DNA of 64,000 nucleotides from an uncultured Algibacter sp. (GTDB lineage Bacteria; Bacteroidota; Bacteroidia; Flavobacteriales; Flavobacteriaceae), in the NCBI RefSeq assembly GCF_947495925.1, contig NZ_CANMAU010000006.1, positions 67,001 to 131,000 on the forward strand. Reading direction: 5' to 3'. A model generated the notes under the pieces. It saw only the letters and a list, made by a program, of their open reading frames with translations, was not told where the DNA came from and searched no databases. Positions 17,787 through 26,510 of the stretch are shown here, piece by piece (positions within the stretch are counted from its first letter, which is position 1; each line of letters opens with the position of its first letter). The translations under genes were made by a program, and so were the position numbers.

Positions 17787-18971
17787 TTAACTTACAGCTT
17801 CTTTAATACGTTTAATAGCTTCAATAATTTGTTCGTTTGAAGCAGCGTAAGAAATCCTGATACAATCAGGGTTACCAAAAGCCTCACCAGTTACGGTTGC
17901 TACAAGAGCTTCTTCTAATAAGAATAATGAAAAATCACTAGCGTTATTAATTTTAGTACCTTTTAACGTCTTTCCGTAAAAGTGAGTCACGTCAGGGAAT
18001 ACATAAAACGCACCATCTGGCACATTACATTTAAACCCTTCAATATCATTTAATAATCCTAAAATTAAATCACGCCGTTGTTTAAATTCATCAATCATGT
18101 ATTTAACTTTCTCAGGAGATTCCGTACAGGCAGTAATTACAGCACGCTGTGCAATACAGTTGGCGCCACTAGTTGCTTGTCCTTGTAGTTTGTTACAAGC
18201 ACGTGCAATTTTTTCAGGAGCTCCTATATAACCTATACGCCATCCAGTCATCGCGAAAGCTTTCGATACACCATTAACAGTAATTGTACGATCATACATT
18301 TCTTCAAAACTAGCAATACTCGTATGGCCTTTACCATAGTTAATATGCTCGTAAATTTCATCAGAAACAACGTAGATGTCTGGATGTTTTGCTAAAACGT
18401 CAACTAGAGCTTGTAATTCTGCTTCACTGTAAACAGATCCACTTGGATTACAAGGTGAGCTAAACCACATCATTTTTGTATTTGGTGTAATGGCTGCTTC
18501 TAATTGATCGGCAGTCATTTTAAAATCAGTATCAATTGAAGTTTTTACCTCCACAGGTACACCATCAAATAGTTTTACAATATCAGAATAGCTTACCCAG
18601 TAAGGACAAGGTAAAATAACCTCGTCACCAGCATTTAACATTACACCAGCAATATTAAATAAAGCTTGTTTAGCACCGGTAGAAACTACTATTTGACTTG
18701 GTGAATATGTTAAACCATTATCACGTTTAAACTTAGTAATAATAGCTTCCTTTAAATCAGCATATCCATCAACTGGAGTATAAGAATTATAGTTGTCATT
18801 AATAGCTTGTACAGCTGCTTCTTTGATAAAGTCTGGTGTATTAAAATCTGGTTCTCCCAAACTTAAACCGATAATATCTTTTCCTTCTCCTCTAAGTTCT
18901 CTTGCTTTTGCTGCCATGGCTAACGTTGCAGACGTAGACATGTTTAAAATTCTATCAGATAGTAATTGCAT
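17787..18971 (-). CDS. Class I/II pyridoxal-phosphate aminotransferase (aspartate aminotransferase type)
   Basis: The 394-residue fold-type I enzyme exchanges amino groups between an amino acid, probably aspartate, and 2-oxoglutarate. Visible motifs are GLSLGEPDFNTPDFIKEA near the N-terminus, STGAKQALFN for cofactor phosphate contact, SSPCNPSGSVYSE (the conserved Asn), VVSDEIYEHINYG (Asp/Tyr pair to the pyridine), SKAFAMTGWRIGY with the Schiff-base Lys, and the substrate-binding Arg in CIRISYA. The N-terminus and length match the Ib subgroup of bacterial and archaeal AspATs. Substrate preference is inferred. Confidence 0.92.
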   Translation of the reverse strand: MQLLSDRILNMSTSATLAMAAKARELRGEGKDIIGLSLGEPDFNTPDFIKEAAVQAINDNYNSYTPVDGYADLKEAIITKFKRDNGLTYSPSQIVVSTGAKQALFNIAGVMLNAGDEVILPCPYWVSYSDIVKLFDGVPVEVKTSIDTDFKMTADQLEAAITPNTKMMWFSSPCNPSGSVYSEAELQALVDVLAKHPDIYVVSDEIYEHINYGKGHTSIASFEEMYDRTITVNGVSKAFAMTGWRIGYIGAPEKIARACNKLQGQATSGANCIAQRAVITACTESPEKVKYMIDEFKQRRDLILGLLNDIEGFKCNVPDGAFYVFPDVTHFYGKTLKGTKINNASDFSLFLLEEALVATVTGEAFGNPDCIRISYAASNEQIIEAIKRIKEAVS

Positions 18972-19002
18972 TTAATTATTTGTTAAAAAGTAAATATAAA
19001 GT

Positions 19003-20097
19003 TTAGGCCATATTAGGTTTTCTTCCTAAGACCTTTAATTGGTTATAATGCTCAGCTACAGCTTGCCAAAACGATTTATATTCGTTGTATGGTAAACTAA
19101 ACTCTTTTGCAGTTTCTTTAACTATTTTGGCGATTTTGCTATAATGTACATGACTAATATTCGCAAATAAATGGTGTTCTACTTGTCTATTTAATCCTCC
19201 AGTATAAAATTCGGCCAACCAGCTTTTTGGTGAAAAATTCGAGGTTGTGAATAGTTGGTGAATAGCCCATGTGTTTTTGATGTTACCGTTTTCATCAGGT
19301 AAAGGCATCTCTGTGTTAGGCATAACATGTGCGAGTTGAAAAATAACACTTAAAATGATTCCCGCAGTATAATGCATAACGATAAAGCCTATTAAAACCT
19401 GCCACCATGTAAAACCTACTGAGATTGGTAAAACAACCCAAATTGAATAATACACAATCTTTCCAATAATTAACTTAGTCCACTGTGTTGCAGGATGGGG
19501 TAATTTTCCGTAAGCTAGTTTTCTTTTAAGATATTGGTAGGTTTGAATAAAATCTGTTGTAATTGCCCAATTCGCAGTTAATAAACCATATAAAAAGAAC
19601 GCGTAATATTTTTGATATTTATGAATCCTTAACCACTTGGTGTGCTTGGAAAACCTAATAATTCTACCGGCGTCAATATCTTCATCATGACCTTGAATAT
19701 TGGTATACGTATGATGTAACACATTATGTTGAACTTTCCAGTTGTAGTCATTCCCAGCTAATATGTAAATACTACTTCCCATTAATTTATTAACCCATTT
19801 TTTACTAGAAAAAGAGCCATGGTTGGCATCGTGCATCACATTCATGCCTACACCTGCCATACCAATACCAGTAAGTATCATACATAATACTTGAGCATAC
19901 CATGGTAAATCTATGGTTAACACTAAAACAGGAGGGGTAATAAGTAAGGCGAACATGAAAATGGCCTTCGAATAAAGTTTCCAATTACCTGTGCGCTTAA
20001 TGTTATTTTCTTTGAAATAATCATTAACACGTTTATTTAATGTTTTGAAAAATTTTGCAGAATCAGTTCTTGAAAATGAAAGTGCTTGTTTTGTCAT
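19003..20097 (-). CDS. Membrane acyl-CoA/acyl-lipid fatty acid desaturase
   Basis: This 364-residue di-iron membrane enzyme introduces a double bond into a fatty acyl chain. The three histidine boxes are HDANH, HNVLHH and QVEHH. The Gln in the third box is the mark of linoleoyl-CoA or front-end type desaturases. There are two hydrophobic hairpins (about 45-95 and 170-260). No fused cytochrome b5 domain is present. A -7 box (TATCTTTG, 20149-20156) lies about 52 bp upstream on the minus strand. It probably serves in membrane fluidity adjustment, but regiospecificity cannot be told. Confidence 0.9.
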   Translation of the reverse strand: MTKQALSFSRTDSAKFFKTLNKRVNDYFKENNIKRTGNWKLYSKAIFMFALLITPPVLVLTIDLPWYAQVLCMILTGIGMAGVGMNVMHDANHGSFSSKKWVNKLMGSSIYILAGNDYNWKVQHNVLHHTYTNIQGHDEDIDAGRIIRFSKHTKWLRIHKYQKYYAFFLYGLLTANWAITTDFIQTYQYLKRKLAYGKLPHPATQWTKLIIGKIVYYSIWVVLPISVGFTWWQVLIGFIVMHYTAGIILSVIFQLAHVMPNTEMPLPDENGNIKNTWAIHQLFTTSNFSPKSWLAEFYTGGLNRQVEHHLFANISHVHYSKIAKIVKETAKEFSLPYNEYKSFWQAVAEHYNQLKVLGRKPNMA

Positions 20098-20327
20098 GCT
20101 ATTAATTTTAATATGATAAATAATAAAAATTGCTGATCATACCTGCGGCAAAGATAGGTATAAACCAACTGAAGTAATACCATTTTTTTGTAAAAAAATG
20201 TATCGAAAAAGTATATTTTTGTTGAAAATTTAACAGCTTAGATATGTCTGTAAATATAAACTCTCTTTACTGGGACGAATTTATTGGAATGTGTGTATCT
20301 GGTTGATTTATAAAATACTAGAAGTAA

Positions 20328-20957
20328 ATGGAACTTGTATTAAAGTATTTTCCTGACCTTACTGAAGATCAGATAGAAAAATTTAAAAAGTTGGAATCTC
20401 TGTATCAAGATTGGAACTTGAAAATAAACGTAGTGTCCAGAAAAGATATAGATGAATTGTACATGCGCCATGTTTTACACTCACTAGGTATTGCAAAAGT
20501 AATATCTTTTAAAGACGGAAGTAAATTGTTGGACGTAGGTACTGGTGGTGGTTTTCCAGGGATTCCTTTGGCTATTCTGTATCCAGAATGTTCTTTCCAT
20601 TTAGTAGATAGTATTGCAAAGAAATTGAAAGTTGTTGATGAGGTGGTTGCCGGTTTAGGTCTAACTAATGTAAAAACGACGCATAGTAGAGTAGAAGCTA
20701 TTGATGATACTTACGATTTTATTGTAAGTAGGGCTGTTGCTGCGATGCCTACTTTTGTGCATTGGGTAAAAGGTAAAATAGCAAAAAAGCAAAATCATGA
20801 TCTGAAAAACGGAATACTTTATTTAAAAGGAGGAGACCTGTCAGAAGAACTTAAAGATTATAGAACGACAACTATTTATAATTTAAGTGATTATTTTTCA
20901 GAAGATTTTTATGAAACTAAAAAAGTGGTGCATTTACCTTTAAAATATAGAGGATAA
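20328..20957 (+). CDS. rsmG: 16S rRNA (guanine-N7)-methyltransferase RsmG
   Basis: RsmG, formerly GidB, methylates N7 of G527 in 16S rRNA. The 209-residue length and motifs fit: YQDWNLKINVVSRKDIDELY near the N-terminus, HVLHSLG, the SAM loop LLDVGTGGGFPGIPLAILYP, and IVSRAVAAMPTFVHW. It is flanked by genes on the opposite strand, so it stands alone. Loss of this gene is known in other bacteria to give low-level streptomycin resistance; here it is intact. Confidence 0.96.
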   Translation: MELVLKYFPDLTEDQIEKFKKLESLYQDWNLKINVVSRKDIDELYMRHVLHSLGIAKVISFKDGSKLLDVGTGGGFPGIPLAILYPECSFHLVDSIAKKLKVVDEVVAGLGLTNVKTTHSRVEAIDDTYDFIVSRAVAAMPTFVHWVKGKIAKKQNHDLKNGILYLKGGDLSEELKDYRTTTIYNLSDYFSEDFYETKKVVHLPLKYRG

Positions 20958-20960
20958 GTA

Positions 20961-21917
20961 CTATAGTTTGGCTATTGTAGCAATATTGTTGTTAAAGTAA
21001 TAATATTGATTTTGAAACCAATAAGTATTATTGTAGGGCTCAATACTCGATACATCATTCTCAATGGACAAAATTTCATTTGCACGTTTAAAACTAGCTT
21101 TAGCCTTCTCGATATCGTTAATCTTACTATAAGCTATGGCAAGCCCTAAATGTGCATCAAAATCCATAGTGTCAAATTTTAAAGCCTCGGAAAAATCCGT
21201 AATCGCATTAGTAAATTTTCCTAATAATAAATATGAAGCACCTCTATAAAAATAGGCAAATGAGTTGTTTTGATTTAAACGTAAAGATCTTGTTAGGTCT
21301 TCATTGGCGTTTTCGTAATAATTAATATCCATTAAAAACACGCCTCTATTATAGTAGTTATTGGCATTAGGCTCAATCAAAATAGCTGTCGAGTAATCCT
21401 TTGCCGCCTCGGTATATTTCTCCAAAGCTTTATACGAAGATGCACGTAAGGTGTAAAGTTTTGATTGCGCAGGAGCCGCTTTTATTACTTTATTAAAATC
21501 GCTTATTGCTTGATCGTATTCTTCTAAATCATATCTTACGCAAGCTAGACTATATAAGGCATCAATAAAGTTTTTGTCAAGTATATAAGCTTTGGCATAA
21601 TCTTCTTTAGCTCCAGTTAAATCTTTAATACTATATCTAGAATTGCCTCTATTGTAATAAGTGTCGGCATCGGGTTGTTCAACTATAATTTTGGAATAAT
21701 CTACTATAGCACCATGATAATCTCCGGAATCATTTTTTGCAAGTCCACGCTGAAAATAAGCATCTAGGTTTTTAGGCTCTAATTTGATAACTTCATTCAG
21801 GAGACTGATTTTTTCTTTTGAATCTGTAGAACGAAGCGCTTTTCTATAAATCTTGCTCGCCTGCCCAATGGTTAAAACGGGTAAAAGGACAAATAATGTG
21901 AGTATTAGTTTTTTCAT
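20961..21917 (-). CDS. Exported tetratricopeptide repeat protein
   Basis: The 318-residue protein has a signal peptide (MKKLILTLFVLLPVLTIGQA) followed by about seven TPR units. The repeats read as variants of the YYNRGNSRYSIKDLTGAKEDY and NYYNRGVFLMDINYYENANE pattern, each about 34 residues. TPR solenoids mediate protein-protein contacts, and in Bacteroidota exported examples are usually periplasmic. No lipobox is present. It ends 3 bp from the convergent rsmG gene. The partner is unknown. Confidence 0.88.
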   Translation of the reverse strand: MKKLILTLFVLLPVLTIGQASKIYRKALRSTDSKEKISLLNEVIKLEPKNLDAYFQRGLAKNDSGDYHGAIVDYSKIIVEQPDADTYYNRGNSRYSIKDLTGAKEDYAKAYILDKNFIDALYSLACVRYDLEEYDQAISDFNKVIKAAPAQSKLYTLRASSYKALEKYTEAAKDYSTAILIEPNANNYYNRGVFLMDINYYENANEDLTRSLRLNQNNSFAYFYRGASYLLLGKFTNAITDFSEALKFDTMDFDAHLGLAIAYSKINDIEKAKASFKRANEILSIENDVSSIEPYNNTYWFQNQYYYFNNNIATIAKL

Positions 21918-22044
21918 CAGCGTTTTTTATTCAACAAATAGTGTGCCGTTTTTTATTGAAGAAATACTCAGGAAAGATAAATAAATTTTGTTGAAATCGA
22001 GTCAAGAGAATTCATTCTAATTTGTTTGAAAATAATGAACCTAC

Positions 22045-24465
22045 TTAGTTACTGATTTTTAGTAATTTTTGTTTTGCTTTTTCAAAATGTGCCTTTAGTT
22101 TTGGGATGGCGCTTTCTCCATATCCCTTTTCGAGTCTATCTTTCGAAACCTCTAAAAGCATTAATAGTTTCTCTGCGGATTGTTTTGCTACGGTGATGTC
22201 TATGCTTCCTACCTCATTAAACCATATGGGGGCACATTCTGCAAAAGGATAACTGTCCATTAGAGGCCAGTCAATTGAGCCACCCGAAACTCTTGCTGTA
22301 ACCCATCCGCCATCAGGAACAACAATGGTTCCTTTGTAGCTTTTAGAACCAGGTTTAGTATTTCCTTTTTTTGTCCATACTACTTCTCCGTTAATAAATA
22401 GTTCAACTTTGTTATATGGTGTTGCAGAATGCACGTTTAAAGTCCATTTAGCTTTCTTGTTTTTAGTAGAAATAACCCCTCCTGAAATTTTATCCTCTAC
22501 CTCAAACTCAACTAAGGGACCATTACTTACAAAGCTTCTTCCATTTTTTAAGGCTTCTAGGTAGTTATCCATAGTCAGATTTTTTTCTGGTTTTACGTAA
22601 ACTCTAGTTGCTCCAATAGCCATTGTTCTATATAAGTCATTCATTACATCGCTTCCTGCTGATATGGCCAACGGTTCTCCAATATTTAATATAGCATGCC
22701 AAAGTGCCGCAGTACCAATTTCGTCAGACCATAAGCATCCCAATTCTATATAATCAGACTCACCTAAAACCGCATCAGCAATCAACTCGATAGGAATTCG
22801 TCTTGCTCCCTTTTCAGTAAACGGGTCTTGTACACTTGTTGGATGTACGTATCCGCCTAAGGCATTTTGTTTTTTGGCAAACCGTAATGCCTCAGCATTT
22901 GTTCTATCATCACGACCATAAATATCATAATATGGGCCCCAAACCCATGGCCAAAACAAGTCTTTTGTTCCTAAAAGACCTAAGTGTCCTAAAAAATGTG
23001 ATCTTACTTCTTGTCCAAATTCAATCAAAGGCACTTCATCGCGCTTCCATTTCCAAAGATTCTGTTGTAAAAATCGTTGCCCTAAGTTAGCCAGTAAAGG
23101 AAAAGCCACGTCTAAATCTTCTGCTCTTAAATCCAGTACAATATCATCTGGATCTAATTGACTTGTCCCTCCGTAATTAATATGAAAGTGATTGTCTCCA
23201 GAGTACCATCCATTTTCGTCTGCATTCCAAATAGAACTAAGACTAATTTCGGTAGTACGCTCTGGTGTGTTAACTGTTATGTTTTTTGTGGTTTTGATAG
23301 TTGAAAATCCATGAACAGCGGTAATTTTTATATCTCCCTGGGGAACTTCAACTTCAATGCCTCCAGGAGAGTAAAAGAAGACGATTCCATTTTGTCCGTC
23401 TGAATGCACAATACCTGTTTCAGGTACAATAGGGTGACCTGCTTGATCGGTAATACTCATCCTAACAGCATCTAATGCGCCGTCAACTTTACTGGTTATT
23501 TTTAGCTTAGATGTTGGTATATTCCATTCCCAATTCAAGACATCTAAGACTTCAGGTTCACCGCCATTAATGCTTATTCGTTTTAGTTCTGAGCGCTCGG
23601 ACATATTGAATTCAAAATAATACACCCATTTACCATTAGCACTAAATTTTGGAGATAATGGTAGATTATTACTTTTAGTTAGCAGAAGTGTGCTTTTGGG
23701 AGTGAGTACATCAAGCAAACGTAATTCATAAAAATCGTCCTGAGGCCATGAATAGACTAGGGTTTGGTTATCTGGTGATAACGAAAATGCTGCTTGCGAG
23801 GTGAAATTTTCTTCTGCTAATGGGCTGGATTCATTTGATTCCGTATTTAGGAGTTCAATAGAATCATATGAGAACCCTTCTTTTTTCAAGTAAACTAGCC
23901 ATTTACTAGAATTTGTAGGTACAGGTAAACGTTCTAAATTATCCTCCTTGGTGATTACTTGTTTTTCATTAGTTGAAAGGTTAATACGCCAAATATCAAT
24001 AGAACCGACATCGGCGGATGCATAATAAACAAATGCACCATCTCTTGAAAAAATAGGGTCTAGGTCTAGGGCTTTAGTATTAACCAAAACGGTTTCTTCC
24101 ATTGAAGCCAAATCCAGTAAAACAATTTCGGTATCGCTACTATTGTCGCGTATAAAAACTATTTGATCTCCATTAGGAGACCAGTTTGGTTTTGAGTCTA
24201 CATGCGCAGATGATGTAATTCTTGAAGCTTCTCTAACATTCGTATCCATTAACCACAACCAACCTTTAGCTGCAAAAACAATACGCTTATCAATTGGTGA
24301 AGGTGCGGGATCAGTAGGGCCTGCATTTAAAATAGGTAGCTCATAGCCCTCTAAATAAACATGATGCCCAAAACCATCTACCTTTGGATATCTGTTAGAC
24401 CATTGTCCATGAATAGTCATACTACTAAATAAACAAACAACAATAAAACTGAATAAATACTTCAT
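22045..24465 (-). CDS. Exported beta-propeller fused to a CehA/McbA-type metallohydrolase
   Basis: The 806-residue protein has a signal peptide (MKYLFSFIVVCLFSSMTIHGQ). Residues about 45-310 contain PD40/TolB-type propeller repeats (DSKPNWSPNGDQIVFIRD, LSPKFSANGKWVYYFEF). A linker domain follows. A PHP-like CehA/McbA metallohydrolase domain starts at about 415. Candidate metal ligands are the HxH in GDNHFHINYGG, Glu in GQEVRSHFLGHLG, His in GGYVHPTS and Asp in SAGSDVMND. The family includes hydrolases of amides and carbamates, but the substrate here is unknown. It lies alone between a TPR gene and the sigma factor gene. Confidence 0.82.
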   Translation of the reverse strand: MKYLFSFIVVCLFSSMTIHGQWSNRYPKVDGFGHHVYLEGYELPILNAGPTDPAPSPIDKRIVFAAKGWLWLMDTNVREASRITSSAHVDSKPNWSPNGDQIVFIRDNSSDTEIVLLDLASMEETVLVNTKALDLDPIFSRDGAFVYYASADVGSIDIWRINLSTNEKQVITKEDNLERLPVPTNSSKWLVYLKKEGFSYDSIELLNTESNESSPLAEENFTSQAAFSLSPDNQTLVYSWPQDDFYELRLLDVLTPKSTLLLTKSNNLPLSPKFSANGKWVYYFEFNMSERSELKRISINGGEPEVLDVLNWEWNIPTSKLKITSKVDGALDAVRMSITDQAGHPIVPETGIVHSDGQNGIVFFYSPGGIEVEVPQGDIKITAVHGFSTIKTTKNITVNTPERTTEISLSSIWNADENGWYSGDNHFHINYGGTSQLDPDDIVLDLRAEDLDVAFPLLANLGQRFLQQNLWKWKRDEVPLIEFGQEVRSHFLGHLGLLGTKDLFWPWVWGPYYDIYGRDDRTNAEALRFAKKQNALGGYVHPTSVQDPFTEKGARRIPIELIADAVLGESDYIELGCLWSDEIGTAALWHAILNIGEPLAISAGSDVMNDLYRTMAIGATRVYVKPEKNLTMDNYLEALKNGRSFVSNGPLVEFEVEDKISGGVISTKNKKAKWTLNVHSATPYNKVELFINGEVVWTKKGNTKPGSKSYKGTIVVPDGGWVTARVSGGSIDWPLMDSYPFAECAPIWFNEVGSIDITVAKQSAEKLLMLLEVSKDRLEKGYGESAIPKLKAHFEKAKQKLLKISN

Positions 24466-24547
24466 GGCTTAAACTGATTTGAACGTGAATAATCTGAATT
24501 CTACTAAGTTATGAAGAATTAAAAAAAGTTACGAAGCGGTCGGGAAT

Positions 24548-25789
24548 TTAATTAAGAAGTTTAGCGCGCTTCTTTTCAAGATACGCTAACTCTAATCTGT
24601 TATTAACAATTTCTAGGGCAGAGTCTAAATATTCTATGGCTTTTTTTATTTGATTTGTACCTATATAATAATCCGCTTTTGCACCATAAAATAAATATGC
24701 TCGTTGCTCAAAATCTGAAGCGTTAATGTCGTTAAGATAGGCTTTAGCCGTTTTAAAGTTTTTATTTTGAATGCATACAACTGCCATTGTTAAAACATAA
24801 ATTGGCATGGGCTGCAAGTTATTTAAGCATTGATACCAATAATGAATTTTGTCCCAATTAGTATCTTCAAATATTGGGGCTCGCAAATGTTCAGCAGCTA
24901 TGGCGGCTTCATAGTGGTAACAAGAGAATTCTTGTTTAGTTATAACCGCCTTGGTCATCATATTATGGCCTAGTTTAATTAAAGGAAAATACCATGAACT
25001 ACGATCCTGATTTTTTAAATCAAGCAATTCATTTTGCGTATTGGTTTTAGTATCTAATCTTGCTGAGTGAAAACACATTAAAGCATTTAAAGCATAAGTT
25101 TCGGGTGTTCTAGTGTGTTCGTTTTTTAATAGCATTTGACAAAGCCTTAGGGCTTCACCGCATAGTTCTTTTCGAACAAGCTTAGTTCTTTGGTTAGAAT
25201 GAAAACCTTCATTAAAAATTAAGTAAAGCACTTCCATAACACTGTCTAAACGGTCGGGTAAAGACTTTCCTAGTGGTATTTTAAACTTTAAATCTGCATT
25301 TACTATGGTTTTTCGAGCTCTTCCTAAACGTTTTTTAATAGTATCTTCTTTAGTTAACAGTGCCGATGAAATTTCTTTTATACTAAATCCGGAGACCGTT
25401 TTTAAGGCAAATGCAATCCGGTCTCTGGGATCTAATTTAGGATGACATGCGGTGAAAATCATGCGGAGTTGGGCATCTTCAATTTCCGTGTCTAAAAACA
25501 ATTCATTTATGGCAATAGCATCTGTTCCTTGATTGATAAGAGGTAAGTGCTTTTGTTCTGTTTTTAGTTTCCTAAAAATGTCAAGAACTCGATTTTTTGC
25601 AACTTTGTTCAACCATGCCTCTGGGTTTTCAGGTTGCCTAGTTCTCCAGTTTATACTGGCTTTTATAAAAGTATCTTGTACCGCATCTTCAATAATATCA
25701 AGATGTTTAAGACCAAAAATCCTTGTTAAAACAGAAACCATCTTTCCGCTATGATGACGAAAAAGATGGTCAATAATTTCAGAGTTCAT
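24548..25789 (-). CDS. ECF42-type RNA polymerase sigma factor with C-terminal TPR-like domain
   Basis: This 413-residue sigma factor is about twice normal ECF length. Sigma region 2 (about 5-75) includes LDIIEDAVQDTFIKASINWR. Region 4 (about 110-165) includes SIKEISSALLTKEDTIKKRL. The remainder is a helical DUF6596/TPR-like extension (VLYLIFNEGFHSNQRT, PETYALNALMCFHSARLDT). Long sigma factors with this tail, paired with a YCII/DGPF protein, define the ECF42 group, which uses no anti-sigma factor. Its start codon overlaps the YCII stop by one base (TAATG), so the two are translationally coupled. Confidence 0.9.
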   Translation of the reverse strand: MNSEIIDHLFRHHSGKMVSVLTRIFGLKHLDIIEDAVQDTFIKASINWRTRQPENPEAWLNKVAKNRVLDIFRKLKTEQKHLPLINQGTDAIAINELFLDTEIEDAQLRMIFTACHPKLDPRDRIAFALKTVSGFSIKEISSALLTKEDTIKKRLGRARKTIVNADLKFKIPLGKSLPDRLDSVMEVLYLIFNEGFHSNQRTKLVRKELCGEALRLCQMLLKNEHTRTPETYALNALMCFHSARLDTKTNTQNELLDLKNQDRSSWYFPLIKLGHNMMTKAVITKQEFSCYHYEAAIAAEHLRAPIFEDTNWDKIHYWYQCLNNLQPMPIYVLTMAVVCIQNKNFKTAKAYLNDINASDFEQRAYLFYGAKADYYIGTNQIKKAIEYLDSALEIVNNRLELAYLEKKRAKLLN

Positions 25790-26136
25790 TAACGATCAAA
25801 TACCATGATTTCACGAATTTCTACTGTACCCCCTAAATCGTAGTCAGGGTAATCTTCGGCGATTTTTTGAACCGCATCAAAATCGGTCGTTTCCACAATG
25901 TAATAGCCACCAACAATTTCTTTGACTTCGGCTGAAGTTAAATCGGTAACCGTTCTGTTAGATCCAACAACGCGTCTTATTTGAGGTGTTAAGGCATTGC
26001 CTCCACGCAGTACACCCGCTTGCTCCATTTTGTCGTTCCAAGCAAACCATTTTCCCATTCTGCCTTGAAGTTCTTCAGGGGATAGGCCTAGATCTGTGTA
26101 ATCGGCTCCTACAAAAATCATCATAAATTCTTTCAT
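25789..26136 (-). CDS. YCII/DGPF-family protein coupled to the ECF sigma factor
   Basis: The 115-residue ferredoxin-like fold protein begins MKEFMMIFVGADYTDLGLSP and ends VEIREIMVFDR, typical of the YCII-related family found next to ECF42 sigma factors. The segment that usually carries the DGPF motif reads VTDLTSAEVKEIVGGYYI here, so the name-giving motif is degenerate. The gene is first in a two-gene operon and overlaps the sigma gene by one base. A TAAATTTG box at 26203-26210 on the minus strand is a possible -7 element. The biochemical role is unknown. Confidence 0.87.
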   Translation of the reverse strand: MKEFMMIFVGADYTDLGLSPEELQGRMGKWFAWNDKMEQAGVLRGGNALTPQIRRVVGSNRTVTDLTSAEVKEIVGGYYIVETTDFDAVQKIAEDYPDYDLGGTVEIREIMVFDR

Positions 26137-26510
26137 AATTATATGTTTTAAAAGTTTATATCTCTATAACGTCTATCAAAAGGCGCAAGGGGACAAGCTT
26201 TTCAAATTTATCAAAATTCTTTTTGAAAAAGGTTATAAGTTACGTTTTGAGTAGATTTGGAAAAGTAATATCAAATTGGGTTTCACTAACTCCAGTCACT
26301 TTTAATTAAAAGTTATCGTCCTTCCTTAGTTTATAACTTTATTCATAGTCTTTTATATGATATTAATGAACTTAAATACTAGCCTTCAATCTTTAATGTG
26401 GGAAATAGAATGATTGAAAACTTCACAAAGTTAAAATTGTATATAGCACTAAAAAAATCCCAATAGCTACCTATTGGGATTTTATTTTTAGTTTAAAAAG
26501 TATATGCCTT
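26137..26510. other. Gene-free interval between the YCII gene and pruA
   Basis: This 374-bp gap contains the YCII promoter region on its left, a perfect 16-nt AT-rich palindrome (ACTTTTAATTAAAAGT, 26298-26313) and the pruA terminator on its right. I see no small gene with a plausible start and no tRNA. Confidence 0.5.
26451..26484 (-). terminator. Rho-independent terminator of pruA
   Basis: ATCCCAATAG/CTATTGGGAT forms a 10-bp perfect stem with a 4-nt loop. On the minus strand it is followed by seven T residues. It lies about 26 bp beyond the pruA stop codon. Confidence 0.88.
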
